A DNA stretch of 46,281 nucleotides from Candidatus Poribacteria bacterium (GTDB lineage: Bacteria > Poribacteria > WGA-4E > WGA-3G). Both the position numbers and the translations under genes were made by a program. The notes beneath the pieces were generated by a model, which saw nothing but the letters and a program-made list of their open reading frames with translations, was not told the origin of the DNA and ran no database searches. Positions 17,417 through 25,907 of the stretch are shown here, in pieces (positions within the stretch are counted from its first letter, which is position 1; the number at the start of each line of letters is the position of its first letter). The stretch is from assembly GCA_022822275.1 (NCBI GenBank), contig JAJEBZ010000225.1, forward strand, positions 1-46,281, read 5' to 3'.

Positions 17417-18538
17417 ATGTTTATGAATCCGTATCGTTTTAAAAAGTATATTGCCATTGTATTGGTTTGTTTTTTCATCTTTTCCATGTTTACCTTCAGC
17501 ACGCTCACAGATGCGAAACGGAAAAAGCGTGGTCCTACGGAATCGGGAGAGGTGAACACATGGTGGGACGATTTAACCGATTCCATGGATGTCAAAGAAA
17601 TCATTGAGGAAATATTAGAAAATATTGGCTTACTTCAAAAGGATAGAGCAGATCTTGAAGACGATAAACTTATGCAGAAGCGGCTTGCGAATCGAGCAGA
17701 TAGAAATGCCGGTATATGGGAAAAAGCAAAAAATAATTTCCTAACGCAGTATCAGAATTCCTATAATGCTTATATGGATGCAGTATCAGCTAAAAGTACA
17801 GCAGAGTATAACCTAACTATTGCGAAGGAAGATATAGCGGATGCAAATGAAAGACTTGATGCAATAGTTTATTATTCACAGAAATATCCCAGTAGCAGTT
17901 ATGGAGGCGAATGGGAGGATCAGATGAATAAAAAGAAGGAAGCCATGGCAAAGAGGGATGCTGCCGAAGCTGAAATTCCTATGCAACAAGGTATTATTGA
18001 TACTGAAAATGCACGTATGTCTATACTTCGGAAAGAGATCCTGCGGTGTCAAGGTATGGTTAATCACCATAAGGCGCGCGAAACATTTCATGAGAATGAG
18101 ATTGTGGAGATTGATAAAAAGATTGCTGCTATAGACGCACAAATAGCGGCAGAAAAAGCTGCAATCGAAAAGTTGGAAAAAGATTATGAGACCAAAGATG
18201 ATGATGAACGCGCAGAAGAAGGCGAACCGCAAGGGATCACCCATATCAGTTCGGATACGACGATTGATATGGGAGAAACTCATAAGTTTCAAGTCGTCAC
18301 GGATTCTGCCTACATGGATGTGACTTGGGTTCTTGAAAATCAAGACGGAACGGGACGTCCCAAGTTTTTGTCTTCGAATACTGGTGATGATAAAGCCAAT
18401 AAGGCACTCATGACCTACAGGTTTTCAGAAGAAAACGGAATCACCCCTTATACTAACTATATTCTTAGGGCTACAGTGACTCGACATTCAGACATGTCCA
18501 CCTATTCTATAACTTTTGAAATAAGAACTGGTCCCTAA
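17417..18538 (+). CDS. membrane-anchored coiled-coil protein with Ig/PKD-like end
   Basis: I do not recognise a family. The 373-residue product starts after a strong AAGGAGA. Residues 10-30 are a signal or anchor (IAIVLVCFFIFSMFTFS). Residues about 55-265 are a long, highly charged coiled coil (DRADLEDDKLMQKRLANRAD; IAAIDAQIAAEKAAIEKLEK). The last 100 residues, from GITHISSDTTIDMGETHKF to YSITFEIRTGP, read as a small beta-sandwich resembling PKD/Ig-like domains. It shares an operon with the gene at 18610 and is preceded by the structured leader. It may be a periplasmic stalk or scaffold, which is an inference. Confidence 0.6.
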   Translation: MFMNPYRFKKYIAIVLVCFFIFSMFTFSTLTDAKRKKRGPTESGEVNTWWDDLTDSMDVKEIIEEILENIGLLQKDRADLEDDKLMQKRLANRADRNAGIWEKAKNNFLTQYQNSYNAYMDAVSAKSTAEYNLTIAKEDIADANERLDAIVYYSQKYPSSSYGGEWEDQMNKKKEAMAKRDAAEAEIPMQQGIIDTENARMSILRKEILRCQGMVNHHKARETFHENEIVEIDKKIAAIDAQIAAEKAAIEKLEKDYETKDDDERAEEGEPQGITHISSDTTIDMGETHKFQVVTDSAYMDVTWVLENQDGTGRPKFLSSNTGDDKANKALMTYRFSEENGITPYTNYILRATVTRHSDMSTYSITFEIRTGP

Positions 18539-18553
18539 CGTTATAACACACCA

Positions 18554-18585
18554 GATACAGCAGGGGTTTTAATTCCTGCTGTATC
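18554..18585 (+). other. hairpin between the two coiled-coil genes
   Basis: A perfect 11-bp stem (GATACAGCAGG at 18554-18564, CCTGCTGTATC at 18575-18585) with a 10-base loop and no T-run. It lies between the stop at 18538 and the GAGGAG ribosome binding site of the next gene. It could stabilise the upstream message or attenuate expression of the downstream gene. Confidence 0.6.
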
Positions 18586-18609
18586 CGATAATTTAGAGGA
18601 GAACTGATC

Positions 18610-19680
18610 ATGAAAAAAGTATTTAGAATTGCAATAATCGTATGTGTGTTGGTCTGCGTCATTGCTGCAGGTGTGATTATAAATCAGCGTGATAGCACGC
18701 AAGGCGCAGCGGATGTTCCCAAGAGTCCCACAAAACCGATGGACGAATGGACACCTGAAGACTTTAAACAGGATATCATTAATTGGGAAAAAAGTAGGCC
18801 TGAACGCGAAAAACGTGCTTGGGAAAAAGTTAAGGCAAAAAGTGATAAAGAAACTGCTGCATTCCGAAAAAAACACGCTGAATTTATGAAACAATTGGCT
18901 GAAATGGAGAAGAATTCAGAAAAACGTTTAGAAGCATTTGGTAAATTATCTGCTGAAGAACAACTTGATGAAATGGAGCGTCATTTTGAGTCTCTGGATC
19001 CAGAGACTCAACGACTTATTAAAGAAGAGGAAGCCAAATATGGTTTAATGAGTATAGATGAGTTGCGCGCACAACATCAACAATACGAAGCGAAGGTTAA
19101 AAGGATGGATGAAAGATTTAGCAATTTTATAGAGAGGGTTCGTAACAAAGCCGCCGCGCGTCTCTATGAAGCAGAAGCAAAAGGTGCGATTCTGATTTAT
19201 GATGAAAACGGCAGACCGATAGGATTTGAAAAGGATGCTGATGGTAATCCTATTTTTATTCCCAAAGACAAGGATAAACAGGAATCCGATACATCACAGA
19301 ATGTAACTCCTCTGCAACAGGAGACTGTCCCTATTGCTCCACAACGAACCACGTCTCCCGCTCAAAAGGAACCTTCTTTATTAACATCTCAAGTGACAGA
19401 CTTATGGCTAAAAACTTTTGAAGAATATCCTGAAACGGTATTTGTGCCGATGCTGTCTCAAGAGGAATTTGATAAATACTTTCCCGATGAAGCGTCAAAA
19501 GAGTGGTTACAATCACGTCAAAAACGTATGCAAAACGAAGTCGTTTCAACGGTTCGTAAGATATTATCCTCAAAAGCATCACAAGAGGAAATCTCCATCG
19601 TGAAAGAAAGCATTGCACGCTTTTGGGATCGTGATTTCGCTAACGTTGTCATCAAGCAGTTGCAGCTTGACAGCAAGTAA
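18610..19680 (+). CDS. membrane-anchored charged helical protein
   Basis: A 356-residue protein with one N-terminal membrane anchor (residues 4-25, VFRIAIIVCVLVCVIAAGVI), a Lys/Glu-rich helical region (about 45-190, WEKSRPEREKRAWEKVKAK), a short beta-like insert (GAILIYDENGRPIGFEKDA), a Pro/Gln/Thr linker, and a C-terminal helical domain (about 265-356, LTSQVTDLWLKTFEEYPETV). No family was recognised. The ribosome binding site GAGGAG is well placed. It follows the coiled-coil gene by 71 bases and ends at a strong terminator, so the two form a unit. Its design is like that of the protein at 31957-32643. Confidence 0.62.
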   Translation: MKKVFRIAIIVCVLVCVIAAGVIINQRDSTQGAADVPKSPTKPMDEWTPEDFKQDIINWEKSRPEREKRAWEKVKAKSDKETAAFRKKHAEFMKQLAEMEKNSEKRLEAFGKLSAEEQLDEMERHFESLDPETQRLIKEEEAKYGLMSIDELRAQHQQYEAKVKRMDERFSNFIERVRNKAAARLYEAEAKGAILIYDENGRPIGFEKDADGNPIFIPKDKDKQESDTSQNVTPLQQETVPIAPQRTTSPAQKEPSLLTSQVTDLWLKTFEEYPETVFVPMLSQEEFDKYFPDEASKEWLQSRQKRMQNEVVSTVRKILSSKASQEEISIVKESIARFWDRDFANVVIKQLQLDSK

Positions 19681-19690
19681 GAACATTACA

Positions 19691-19723
19691 GGCAGGTAGC
19701 GTCTATCGTTACCTGCCTTTTTT
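19691..19723 (+). terminator. intrinsic terminator of the coiled-coil operon
   Basis: GGCAGGTAGCG (19691-19701) pairs with CGTTACCTGCC (19707-19717) with one G-U pair and a TCTAT loop, followed by six T's. Confidence 0.9.
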
Positions 19724-19829
19724 GTTTTGTAATGGAAGTGAGTCAAAGTAGGAGAGGAATACTTTACGTCTTTTCTGTTCACACCAGATATTCCTTATAT
19801 AACCTGAACTCGGTCCAGGTTTTTGTAGA

Positions 19830-20165
19830 GCAAACTGTATGAAGATTAATAAAATATTTCGGTAATTCCATAATCATATCCGGTGCGGTTAGGAAACCGC
19901 ACCATAAGCGTCAATTTAAGGAATTTTGATTTTGAATAATGCTCTTCAGTCCCGTAGGGACGATATGTAGATAACCATGACAGTGCTATAAACATAGCGT
20001 CCCTACGGGACTAAAGAGGTATACTCAAATGAAAAACCTTAAATTGACGTTTATGAGTATGTCAGAATACGCGTTTGGTATTCTGAATTGGTTAGGAAAC
20101 CGCACCTACCGGGCCTGGGAAAATAAATATTACCGAATTAATAAATTAATCTTCATTTAGTTTGC
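19830..20165. repeat. nested inverted-repeat (MITE-like) element
   Basis: The outer arms of about 37 bases (19830-19866 and 20129-20165) are inverted imperfect copies: the left contains GAAGATTAATAAA, the right AATAAATTAATCTTC. Inside are further nested pairs: ATAAGCGTCAATTTAAGG (19904-19921) against CCTTAAATTGACGTTTAT (20037-20054), and CTCTTCAGTCCCGTAGGGACG (19942-19962) against 19998-20018 at 20 of 21 bases. Local hairpins lie at 19882-19903 and 20063-20085. There is no coding capacity. A further palindrome, GCACAAACT/AGTTTGTGC (20177-20197), follows and touches the stop codon of the next gene. Confidence 0.72.
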
Positions 20166-20196
20166 GTTCCACAGATGCACAAACTAAAAGTTTGTG

Positions 20197-21201
20197 CTAC
20201 ATCGGTATTATAGCACTTATCCGCACGGATGCAGTAAACTTCTGTTGCGGCGGCAGGACAATCACGCCAGCAGGAATGCCTTTCTTCTCCAAATTGATTG
20301 CATCTGTTGGACATGTATACGGTTCAAAGCAGATGGCTTCTCTTTCTGGAGGGGTATAGACCACAAGCTCTCTAAATGATGCATCCGATTCCATCAACAT
20401 ACCGTATCCAATATCCTTATTCTCAATTAGACATCGACTTACACCACCTACTAACAGAACATCTGTAAATACATGGTCAAGTTTCAACTTTTCAAACGGT
20501 TGTCCATTTCGTAGGTCAAGTACGCCATTTACAGCATGACGTTCACCAGTTGGAACAAGAACATCGTCCAATTCCCAATATTTGTTTGCAGGTACTGTTA
20601 TCAATGCCTTGGACGCATCAGCTATTCCAGTTAGGTTGACATTAAAATAGGGATGAATTCCGAATCCTATAGGCATGTTGCCATTGCCTATGTTTTCTAT
20701 TTCTACAGACATAGTTAGGCTTGAATCTTTGAGTGTGTATGTAAACTTAATAACAAATGGAAAAGGATATTGACGAACCACATCAGGATAGTCTTGAGAA
20801 TTCAGAGAGCATACAAGGACAGCACCGTTTTCATCTGCTTCATGTTTTTCAACTTTATAGGGCCGGTTTAACAACAACCCGTGAATTGTCGTAGGGGAAT
20901 CTGGTGTTTTGTCGAATTGATAGGTTTTACCCTCAAATTCCCATTTGCCATCCCGAATTCGGTTTGGAAAAGGAAATAGGATTGGATTACCATAAGCAGT
21001 AGGACGTTGTTTTAGCGTCTCTAAATCAGGCGGTTCGTCTATAATGTTTAACCATGTGTTACCATCGGCAATTCTAAACGAGTAACAGTTATTTCCAAGT
21101 TCTGGGACGATCTTGGCAATTGCTTTTCCTTTTTGCTCTATGGAATAAATGTCATAGTCATGTGAATGGATTGCTTTGCTGGCTAAATAGAATGTTTGCA
21201 T
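20197..21201 (-). CDS. aldose 1-epimerase family protein
   Basis: A galactose mutarotase-like protein, about 334 residues from the start chosen here. The fold signatures are present: GNPILFPFPNRIRDGKWEFEG near the N-terminus, TIHGLLLNRPYKV (the catalytic-type His), IGFGIHPYFNV (second His) and the C-terminal CFEPYTCPTDAINL. The family interconverts alpha and beta anomers of hexoses. The frame is open further upstream to 21342, but the ATG at 21201 is preferred because the longer version would overlap the ThuA gene by more than 100 bases. It is 25 bases downstream of the ThuA gene, so they are probably co-transcribed. The sugar is unknown. Confidence 0.88.
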   Translation of the reverse strand: MQTFYLASKAIHSHDYDIYSIEQKGKAIAKIVPELGNNCYSFRIADGNTWLNIIDEPPDLETLKQRPTAYGNPILFPFPNRIRDGKWEFEGKTYQFDKTPDSPTTIHGLLLNRPYKVEKHEADENGAVLVCSLNSQDYPDVVRQYPFPFVIKFTYTLKDSSLTMSVEIENIGNGNMPIGFGIHPYFNVNLTGIADASKALITVPANKYWELDDVLVPTGERHAVNGVLDLRNGQPFEKLKLDHVFTDVLLVGGVSRCLIENKDIGYGMLMESDASFRELVVYTPPEREAICFEPYTCPTDAINLEKKGIPAGVIVLPPQQKFTASVRISAIIPM

Positions 21202-21226
21202 CACTGTTTTCTCTTTTTTTATTTTC

Positions 21227-21844
21227 TCAATGGTTATTTGCACACCATAGAATACCGCGCCGCAACACTTCATGAAACTTCGGATGAGAATAGGTTCTGT
21301 TATCGTGTCCACTCTGTAGGCAAAAAATACGTGAATTTCCATATTCTCGGGCCCACCCTATAACTTTCATACTATTCGGATGATCTACAGTGAGGAGTAT
21401 AGTGCTATCTTCACCAGCAGATTTCATCGTATAGGTTTCGTCAATCATTTCCCAATTAGATAGGTCTTTAGTGATAGGATGAGTAGGGTCTGTAACTTGT
21501 ACTTGAAGTGTCTGCTTGGGGAAGTAATCAAAGTCGCCACGTTCAGACATTCCACACATCTCAGAATATGCATCCCAATCTGGATATGCAAGAATTGCGT
21601 GATGTAAAATGACAATTCCTTGTCCACGAACAGTGAGATCCAGAATGGCTTTTTCTTGTGTTTTCGAAGGGTATGGTCGGTGGAAGTTGTAAAATACAAC
21701 GGTATCATAGTCTTGTTGCTTGGAATCGTCTACAAAGTCATCCATATCTTCACGAACAAATTTGATACCTTCCATACTATGAAAAATTGCGTCAAAATCT
21801 TTTTCTCGGAACCCATGTTCACCGGTTACAACTGCAATGTTCAT
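21227..21844 (-). CDS. ThuA-like domain protein
   Basis: A 205-residue protein of the ThuA (trehalose-utilisation) family, a glutamine amidotransferase-like fold: IAVVTGEHGFREKDFDAIF at the start, YDTVVFYNFHRP, GQGIVILHHAILAYPDWDAY with the His-His turn, DPTHPITKDL, and GHDNRTYSHPKFHEVL near the end. The family is linked to sugar metabolism or to unassigned glycan-processing roles. AGGTGGGAG lies 11 bases before the ATG. The next gene downstream is the aldose epimerase, which supports a sugar role. A precise reaction is not known for most members. Confidence 0.9.
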   Translation of the reverse strand: MNIAVVTGEHGFREKDFDAIFHSMEGIKFVREDMDDFVDDSKQQDYDTVVFYNFHRPYPSKTQEKAILDLTVRGQGIVILHHAILAYPDWDAYSEMCGMSERGDFDYFPKQTLQVQVTDPTHPITKDLSNWEMIDETYTMKSAGEDSTILLTVDHPNSMKVIGWAREYGNSRIFCLQSGHDNRTYSHPKFHEVLRRGILWCANNH

Positions 21845-21970
21845 ATATCTATGCTGCTCCCACCTAAATGAAATGACTATTTTGATATTTTAACCCAAGT
21901 TGCTACCTATAGGATTTTAGACCTGCGGACACCGTTTTTAATAGTATATAATACAATTTTTCGCAAGTTT

Positions 21971-22028
21971 TTGTAGCACAAACTGTTAGTTTGTGTTCTA
22001 AGATGCACAATCTAACAGATTGTGCTAC
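21971..22028. repeat. paired REP-like palindromes
   Basis: The first unit, 21971-22001, is a copy of the GTAGCACAAACT...AGTTTGTG hairpin with a damaged end. The second, GCACAATCT/AGATTGTGC (22005-22025), has a three-base loop and a different stem but the same layout. They lie 27 bases beyond the stop at 22056, possibly serving as a terminator for the operon on the minus strand. Confidence 0.65.
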
Positions 22029-22055
22029 ATTAGGTGGCAACTTAGGTTATTTTAA

Positions 22056-23228
22056 CTAATCAACAATTGCTTGATAGGTTAACACTCGAAATTGGGCATG
22101 AAAAGGATTTTCACCGATTAATTGCGTCATCAAAATTGCCACCAATTCCTCTACAGGATCAATCCAAAATGTCGTACTTGCTAAACCACCCCAACTAAAC
22201 GTGCCTAAAGAGCCGAGCGTGTTGGATTCAGCAACATCAGTGACCACTGCAAAGCCCAGGCCAAATCCGCATCCCGTTCTCCACAAAGGCTGCCAATCTT
22301 CGGATATATGGTTCATCGTCATCATTTCAACAGTCTTTCGTCCGAGTAACCTTTCTCCATTGTATTCACCCTTGTTCAACATCATTTGGCAGAAACGTAG
22401 GTAATCGGCAGCCGTTGACTGTAAACCAGCACCGCCAGCATGGAAGAAACTCAACGGACCACTTGACACAGGCGGGTTCGCAATCTCTTGTATACCTCCA
22501 TCTTCTGTCGGTTCATATACTGATGCATATCGATCCGCTTTATCCTCTGGTACTGAAAAATCTGTATCTACCATCTCTAACGGTTCAAAAATCCGTTTTC
22601 TCAGGAACTCAGCAAAAGGTATACCCGATACGACTTCAACAAGATATCCAAGTACGTCTGTAGACATTCCGTAATTCCATGCATCTCCTGGGTGATGTAA
22701 AAGTGGAATATCCGCAAGTTCATTCACCATATCTTCAAGGTCACCCTTGAAAAAGTTTGCATCTCTATACCGATCATTGATCGGATGCACCCAGTCCCCG
22801 CCATAAATAAGACCTGATGTATGTGTGAGGAGATGTTTGATGGTCATTTCTCGTTCTGTATCAACGATGGCATCCCCATGATTTGCATATACCTTCATAT
22901 CTTTGAATGCTGGAATGAACGCGGACACAGGGGAATTCAGTTGAAAGTGTCCTTCCTCATATAGCATCATGATTGCAACACTGGTAATCGGTTTCGTCAT
23001 TGAATAAATTCGGAAAATGGTATCAAAGTCAATCGGTTTTTCAGTTGCTACATCCTGCATACCGATTTTCTCAAAATGTACAAGTTTGCCAGCTCGGGCT
23101 ATCATCGTCAGTACACAAGGTATTTTTCCATCATCTACCCAACGTCGCATGATGGGAGCAATCCTATTTAACCGCGTTGCAGACATGCCTACCTCTTTAG
23201 GCTCTGCACGCGGTAGTCCGTAGTCCAT
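22056..23228 (-). CDS. beta-lactamase family serine hydrolase
   Basis: A 390-residue class C beta-lactamase/esterase/DD-peptidase-type protein. The nucleophile motif SMTK is at residues 76-79 (FRIYSMTKPITSV), the second motif region is WNYGMSTDVLGYLVEVVSG, and the third is near TFSWGGLASTTFWIDP. The family covers esterases, D-amino peptidases and beta-lactamases, so activity should not be read as antibiotic resistance. No signal peptide is visible, so it is probably cytoplasmic. AAGGAG precedes the ATG. It lies 38 bases after a paralogue (23267-24520) with which it shares most motifs. Confidence 0.92.
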   Translation of the reverse strand: MDYGLPRAEPKEVGMSATRLNRIAPIMRRWVDDGKIPCVLTMIARAGKLVHFEKIGMQDVATEKPIDFDTIFRIYSMTKPITSVAIMMLYEEGHFQLNSPVSAFIPAFKDMKVYANHGDAIVDTEREMTIKHLLTHTSGLIYGGDWVHPINDRYRDANFFKGDLEDMVNELADIPLLHHPGDAWNYGMSTDVLGYLVEVVSGIPFAEFLRKRIFEPLEMVDTDFSVPEDKADRYASVYEPTEDGGIQEIANPPVSSGPLSFFHAGGAGLQSTAADYLRFCQMMLNKGEYNGERLLGRKTVEMMTMNHISEDWQPLWRTGCGFGLGFAVVTDVAESNTLGSLGTFSWGGLASTTFWIDPVEELVAILMTQLIGENPFHAQFRVLTYQAIVD

Positions 23229-23266
23229 AGTGGTTTTTCTCCTTTTTCTTTCTGCAGTGAATATCG

Positions 23267-24520
23267 TTAGTTACTACTTGCTTCTGAATTTCTTATAGCC
23301 TGATATGCCAACTTTTCGAATTCTCCAGCAAACCCATATCGATTGTTGAGTAGTTGGGTCATTAGAATAGCAACAAGTTTTTCTTCTGGATCAATCCAAA
23401 ATACAGTGCTGGCAGCACCCGCCCAACTGTAAGTTCCTATAGACCTACCTTTATTGTTTTCACCAACCTTTGTTACCACATTGAACCCGAGTCCAAAAGC
23501 AGCGTTTTGTCTATATTGATGATGTGGATATCGCATCAGTTCCACTGTTTGCTTTGAAAGTATCCTTACGTCATCCAATTCACCATCGTTGAGCAGCATC
23601 TGACAAAAACGCAGATAATCTGCTGCGGTTGAGACGAGTCCGCCTCCACCCGATGGGAAAAAGCTGAGTTTGTCGTTAGCAAGCGGTGCATTTCCCACAA
23701 GACGCAAACCGCCTTCATCGTTTGGTCTATAGAGTGCTGCGTATCTATCCACCTTCTCTTTTGGAACAGAAAAACCGGTGTCTACCATACCAAGCGGTCC
23801 AAAGATGCGCTTTTGAAGGAACTCCTCAAACGGCATGTTGGATACCACTTCTACAAGGTATCCGAGAACATCTGTCGCAACGCCATAATTCCATCTTTCG
23901 CCAGGTTCGTGAACAAGTGGAATATCCCCCAACTTCTCCGCCATCTCTGCTAATGTGGATTCTGGTTTGAAAATCTTCAGTTCACCATATAGTTTTGATA
24001 TAGGATTGTTTCCCCATCCATAAGTCAAACCCGCTGTATGCGTTAGAAGATGCTTGATAGTCATTTTATTCTTTGCATCATGCGTTTCTGTCTGTTCCTT
24101 GTTGAAAACCTTCATGTCCTTAAAAGCAGGAATATAATTCTCAACAGGGTCGTCAAGTTGAAAATGTCCATCTTGATATAGGATCATTACAGCTACACTG
24201 GTAATCGGTTTTGACATTGAATAGATGCGAAATATGGTGTCAGCTTCGACCGGTTTCTGATTTTCAACATCACGCATCCCAATCGGATTAAAATGCACTA
24301 TATTTCCATCTTTTGCAATGACAGTCAAGAATCCGGGGAGTTGTCCTTTATCAACATATTCTTGCAATGCAGGTGCTATCTTATCAAGTGTCTCTGTGGA
24401 AAGACCTAAGTCCTCAGGTGCCGCCATCGGTAGACCTTGTTCATGAACTATTTTAGAATTTCCACACGCAAAAACCAGAATACCAATAATCAATAAATAA
24501 TAAATCTTCGGAATTTTCAA
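23267..24520 (-). CDS. lipoprotein serine hydrolase (beta-lactamase family)
   Basis: A 417-residue paralogue of the neighbouring hydrolase. It adds a lipoprotein signal: LLIIGILVFAC with the lipobox cysteine at residue 19. The nucleophile motif SMSK is at residues 101-104, the tyrosine region is WNYGVATDVLGYLVEVVSN, and the third motif region is TYSWAGAASTVFWIDP. It is probably membrane-anchored in the periplasm, unlike the leaderless sister protein. AAGGAGA precedes the start. The LamG gene begins the same unit 24 bases upstream. Confidence 0.92.
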   Translation of the reverse strand: MKIPKIYYLLIIGILVFACGNSKIVHEQGLPMAAPEDLGLSTETLDKIAPALQEYVDKGQLPGFLTVIAKDGNIVHFNPIGMRDVENQKPVEADTIFRIYSMSKPITSVAVMILYQDGHFQLDDPVENYIPAFKDMKVFNKEQTETHDAKNKMTIKHLLTHTAGLTYGWGNNPISKLYGELKIFKPESTLAEMAEKLGDIPLVHEPGERWNYGVATDVLGYLVEVVSNMPFEEFLQKRIFGPLGMVDTGFSVPKEKVDRYAALYRPNDEGGLRLVGNAPLANDKLSFFPSGGGGLVSTAADYLRFCQMLLNDGELDDVRILSKQTVELMRYPHHQYRQNAAFGLGFNVVTKVGENNKGRSIGTYSWAGAASTVFWIDPEEKLVAILMTQLLNNRYGFAGEFEKLAYQAIRNSEASSN

Positions 24521-24544
24521 ACCCTTCTCCTTATATGATTTTTT

Positions 24545-25351
24545 CTAATGAACCTGTTTGATGTATCCCCATCGTGTAGTAAGTTTGCTTTCAGGGTCAA
24601 CACTCAATATTTGAGCTAAACCAACTGCCATAGCTTCCTTTATTTCCTTTTCACTTCTTGCGATATTAGAAATCCGTATCTCTTCAATAATTCCAAACAA
24701 TCCGCCAGCATTTCCTATATTCGGTACACCTATGGTAATTGGATCGTTGCTTTGAAAAGTGTTAGTATTATCCTTTTCAGTTTCCAATACACCGTCAACG
24801 TATAAACGTCCTGTTTCCCCATCAAAAGTAAACGCGAGATAATGCCATACACTGTCTGTAATGATTGTAGTACCGTTCAGGTTAAATGCACAGTCTCCAT
24901 TTGCCCCAATCTGTCCATGCATTACTTCTTGATCAACATGCACCCAAATTCCATAGTTTCGATTATTACAACCTTGTTGCTGTTTACATATAATACCTTG
25001 CCATTTCCCAGCATGATTAGTTATTTTGACTAAGACTTCTATTGAAAAGGTCTCTAACTCCAATTTGCTGGTAGAATCAACAACGATATATCCACTGTCG
25101 TCCCCGGGGAATTGTATCCCTTCACCAAATTTTGCTTTGACCCTATTAAGGCTGCCGGTGAATTTTCCATCATGCCCATTACCGGAAGCGTCTCTAACAA
25201 CGGTACCGCTTCCCTCTTCAAAAAGCCAGACTGCCACAGTGTTTTCATCTACTACAGCATCTGTTGACATAACACTTGATATAAGAAAGACAGCAATAAC
25301 AAGCAGGCTAAATTGTGCTACATTGGTTATTTTTTTGTTAGTGTTGTCCAC
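24545..25351 (-). CDS. secreted LamG-domain protein
   Basis: A LamG/Laminin_G_3 protein of 268 residues. I chose the GTG start at 25351 because AAAGGAG lies 9 bases ahead; an ATG at 25384 lacks one and would place the ribosome binding site inside the gene. A signal peptide (FSLLVIAVFLISSVMSTDAV) is followed by VAVWLFEEGSGTVVRDASGN, GHDGKFTG, FSIEVLVKI, YLAFTFDGETGRLYVDG and EEIRISNIARS. The tail LSVDPESKLTTRWGYIK is shared with the LamG protein at 3453-4241. It is the first gene of the operon with the two serine hydrolases. The ligand is unknown. Confidence 0.88.
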   Translation of the reverse strand: MDNTNKKITNVAQFSLLVIAVFLISSVMSTDAVVDENTVAVWLFEEGSGTVVRDASGNGHDGKFTGSLNRVKAKFGEGIQFPGDDSGYIVVDSTSKLELETFSIEVLVKITNHAGKWQGIICKQQQGCNNRNYGIWVHVDQEVMHGQIGANGDCAFNLNGTTIITDSVWHYLAFTFDGETGRLYVDGVLETEKDNTNTFQSNDPITIGVPNIGNAGGLFGIIEEIRISNIARSEKEIKEAMAVGLAQILSVDPESKLTTRWGYIKQVH

Positions 25352-25456
25352 GGTCTTTTTCTCCTTTATTTTTGAAGAATTCAAATACTATTTACAATTT
25401 CATATCAGGTCTTTACTTCGGAAATGTCGCAGTCTAAACAGTACGCTTATTTTGTA

Positions 25457-25485
25457 ATGTTATCATATAGCATTATTTATGTCAA
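25457..25485 (-). promoter_or_regulatory. sigma70-type promoter for the LamG/hydrolase operon
   Basis: On the minus strand TTGACA (25485-25480), a 17-base spacer, then TAACAT (25462-25457). It sits about 105 bases before the GTG start. Confidence 0.55.
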
Positions 25486-25501
25486 TAGTGTATAAAATTT
25501 T

Positions 25502-25610
25502 GGGGTGTGTAAAGTTTTTGGCATGTGTCAGAATAGCGGATTACGCGGATTACGTCTGAATCACAGATGACACAAATTATGCGGAGGGTGCGCGTAATCC
25601 GCGATTCTGA
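25502..25610. repeat. dispersed 19-base repeat and palindrome
   Basis: GGGGTGTGTAAAGTTTTTG (25502-25520) is identical to the reverse complement of 33383-33401, with an 18-base match at 45299-45316. Next to it, 25529-25610 is a long hairpin whose arms begin CAGAATAGCGGATTACG and end CGTAATCCGCGATTCTG. The same hairpin type occurs at 33188-33339. Confidence 0.7.
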
Positions 25611-25644
25611 ACACACCGCGCGATTCAGACAAACCATGTGAAAA

Positions 25645-25857
25645 TTGCACGCATCTTGTTGGTTAAACTTGGCAAAACTATTGGAAATTAAATTTCAAAA
25701 AATCTTAAATTCCAGAACGACTAATTGCAAAAAGTTATGGGGTATCTCTTTCCATGATTATATTATCCGTAATGAAAATGCGTTACAATCTGTGCAAGAG
25801 TATATCCATAACAATGTTCGCAAATGGGAGTTAGAACATTTAGGTATTATTCCGTGA
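25645..25857 (+). pseudogene. C-terminal remnant of a REP-associated (IS200-like) transposase
   Basis: The last 45 or so residues, KKLWGISFHDYIIRNENAL, then VQEYIHNNVRKWELEHLG, match the C-terminus of Y1 transposases of the REP-associated type (RAYT), which normally have the pattern W-x-x-x-F/Y-x-D-x-I-I-R-N-E and Y-I-x-x-N-x-x-x-W. The N-terminal HUH half is missing, and the codons before KKLW have no recognisable similarity. The start is only a TTG without a ribosome binding site. RAYT enzymes are known to act on REP palindromes, and such palindromes lie immediately upstream. Confidence 0.7.
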
Positions 25858-25907
25858 CAATGGTCAGGCACAGAGACCCGACCCTACAATAATTTGAGGA
25901 AGGGCTA

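Noticed and set aside
18541-18894. Minus-strand frame of 117 codons antisense to the second coiled-coil gene
   Set aside because: It is the Phe/Ser-rich mirror of the Lys/Glu-rich gene, typical of an antisense shadow, and spans the intercistronic hairpin.
22056-24520. Beta-lactamase-like genes as antibiotic resistance determinants
   Set aside because: The family is dominated by esterases and peptidases; context and sequence give no specific support for resistance.
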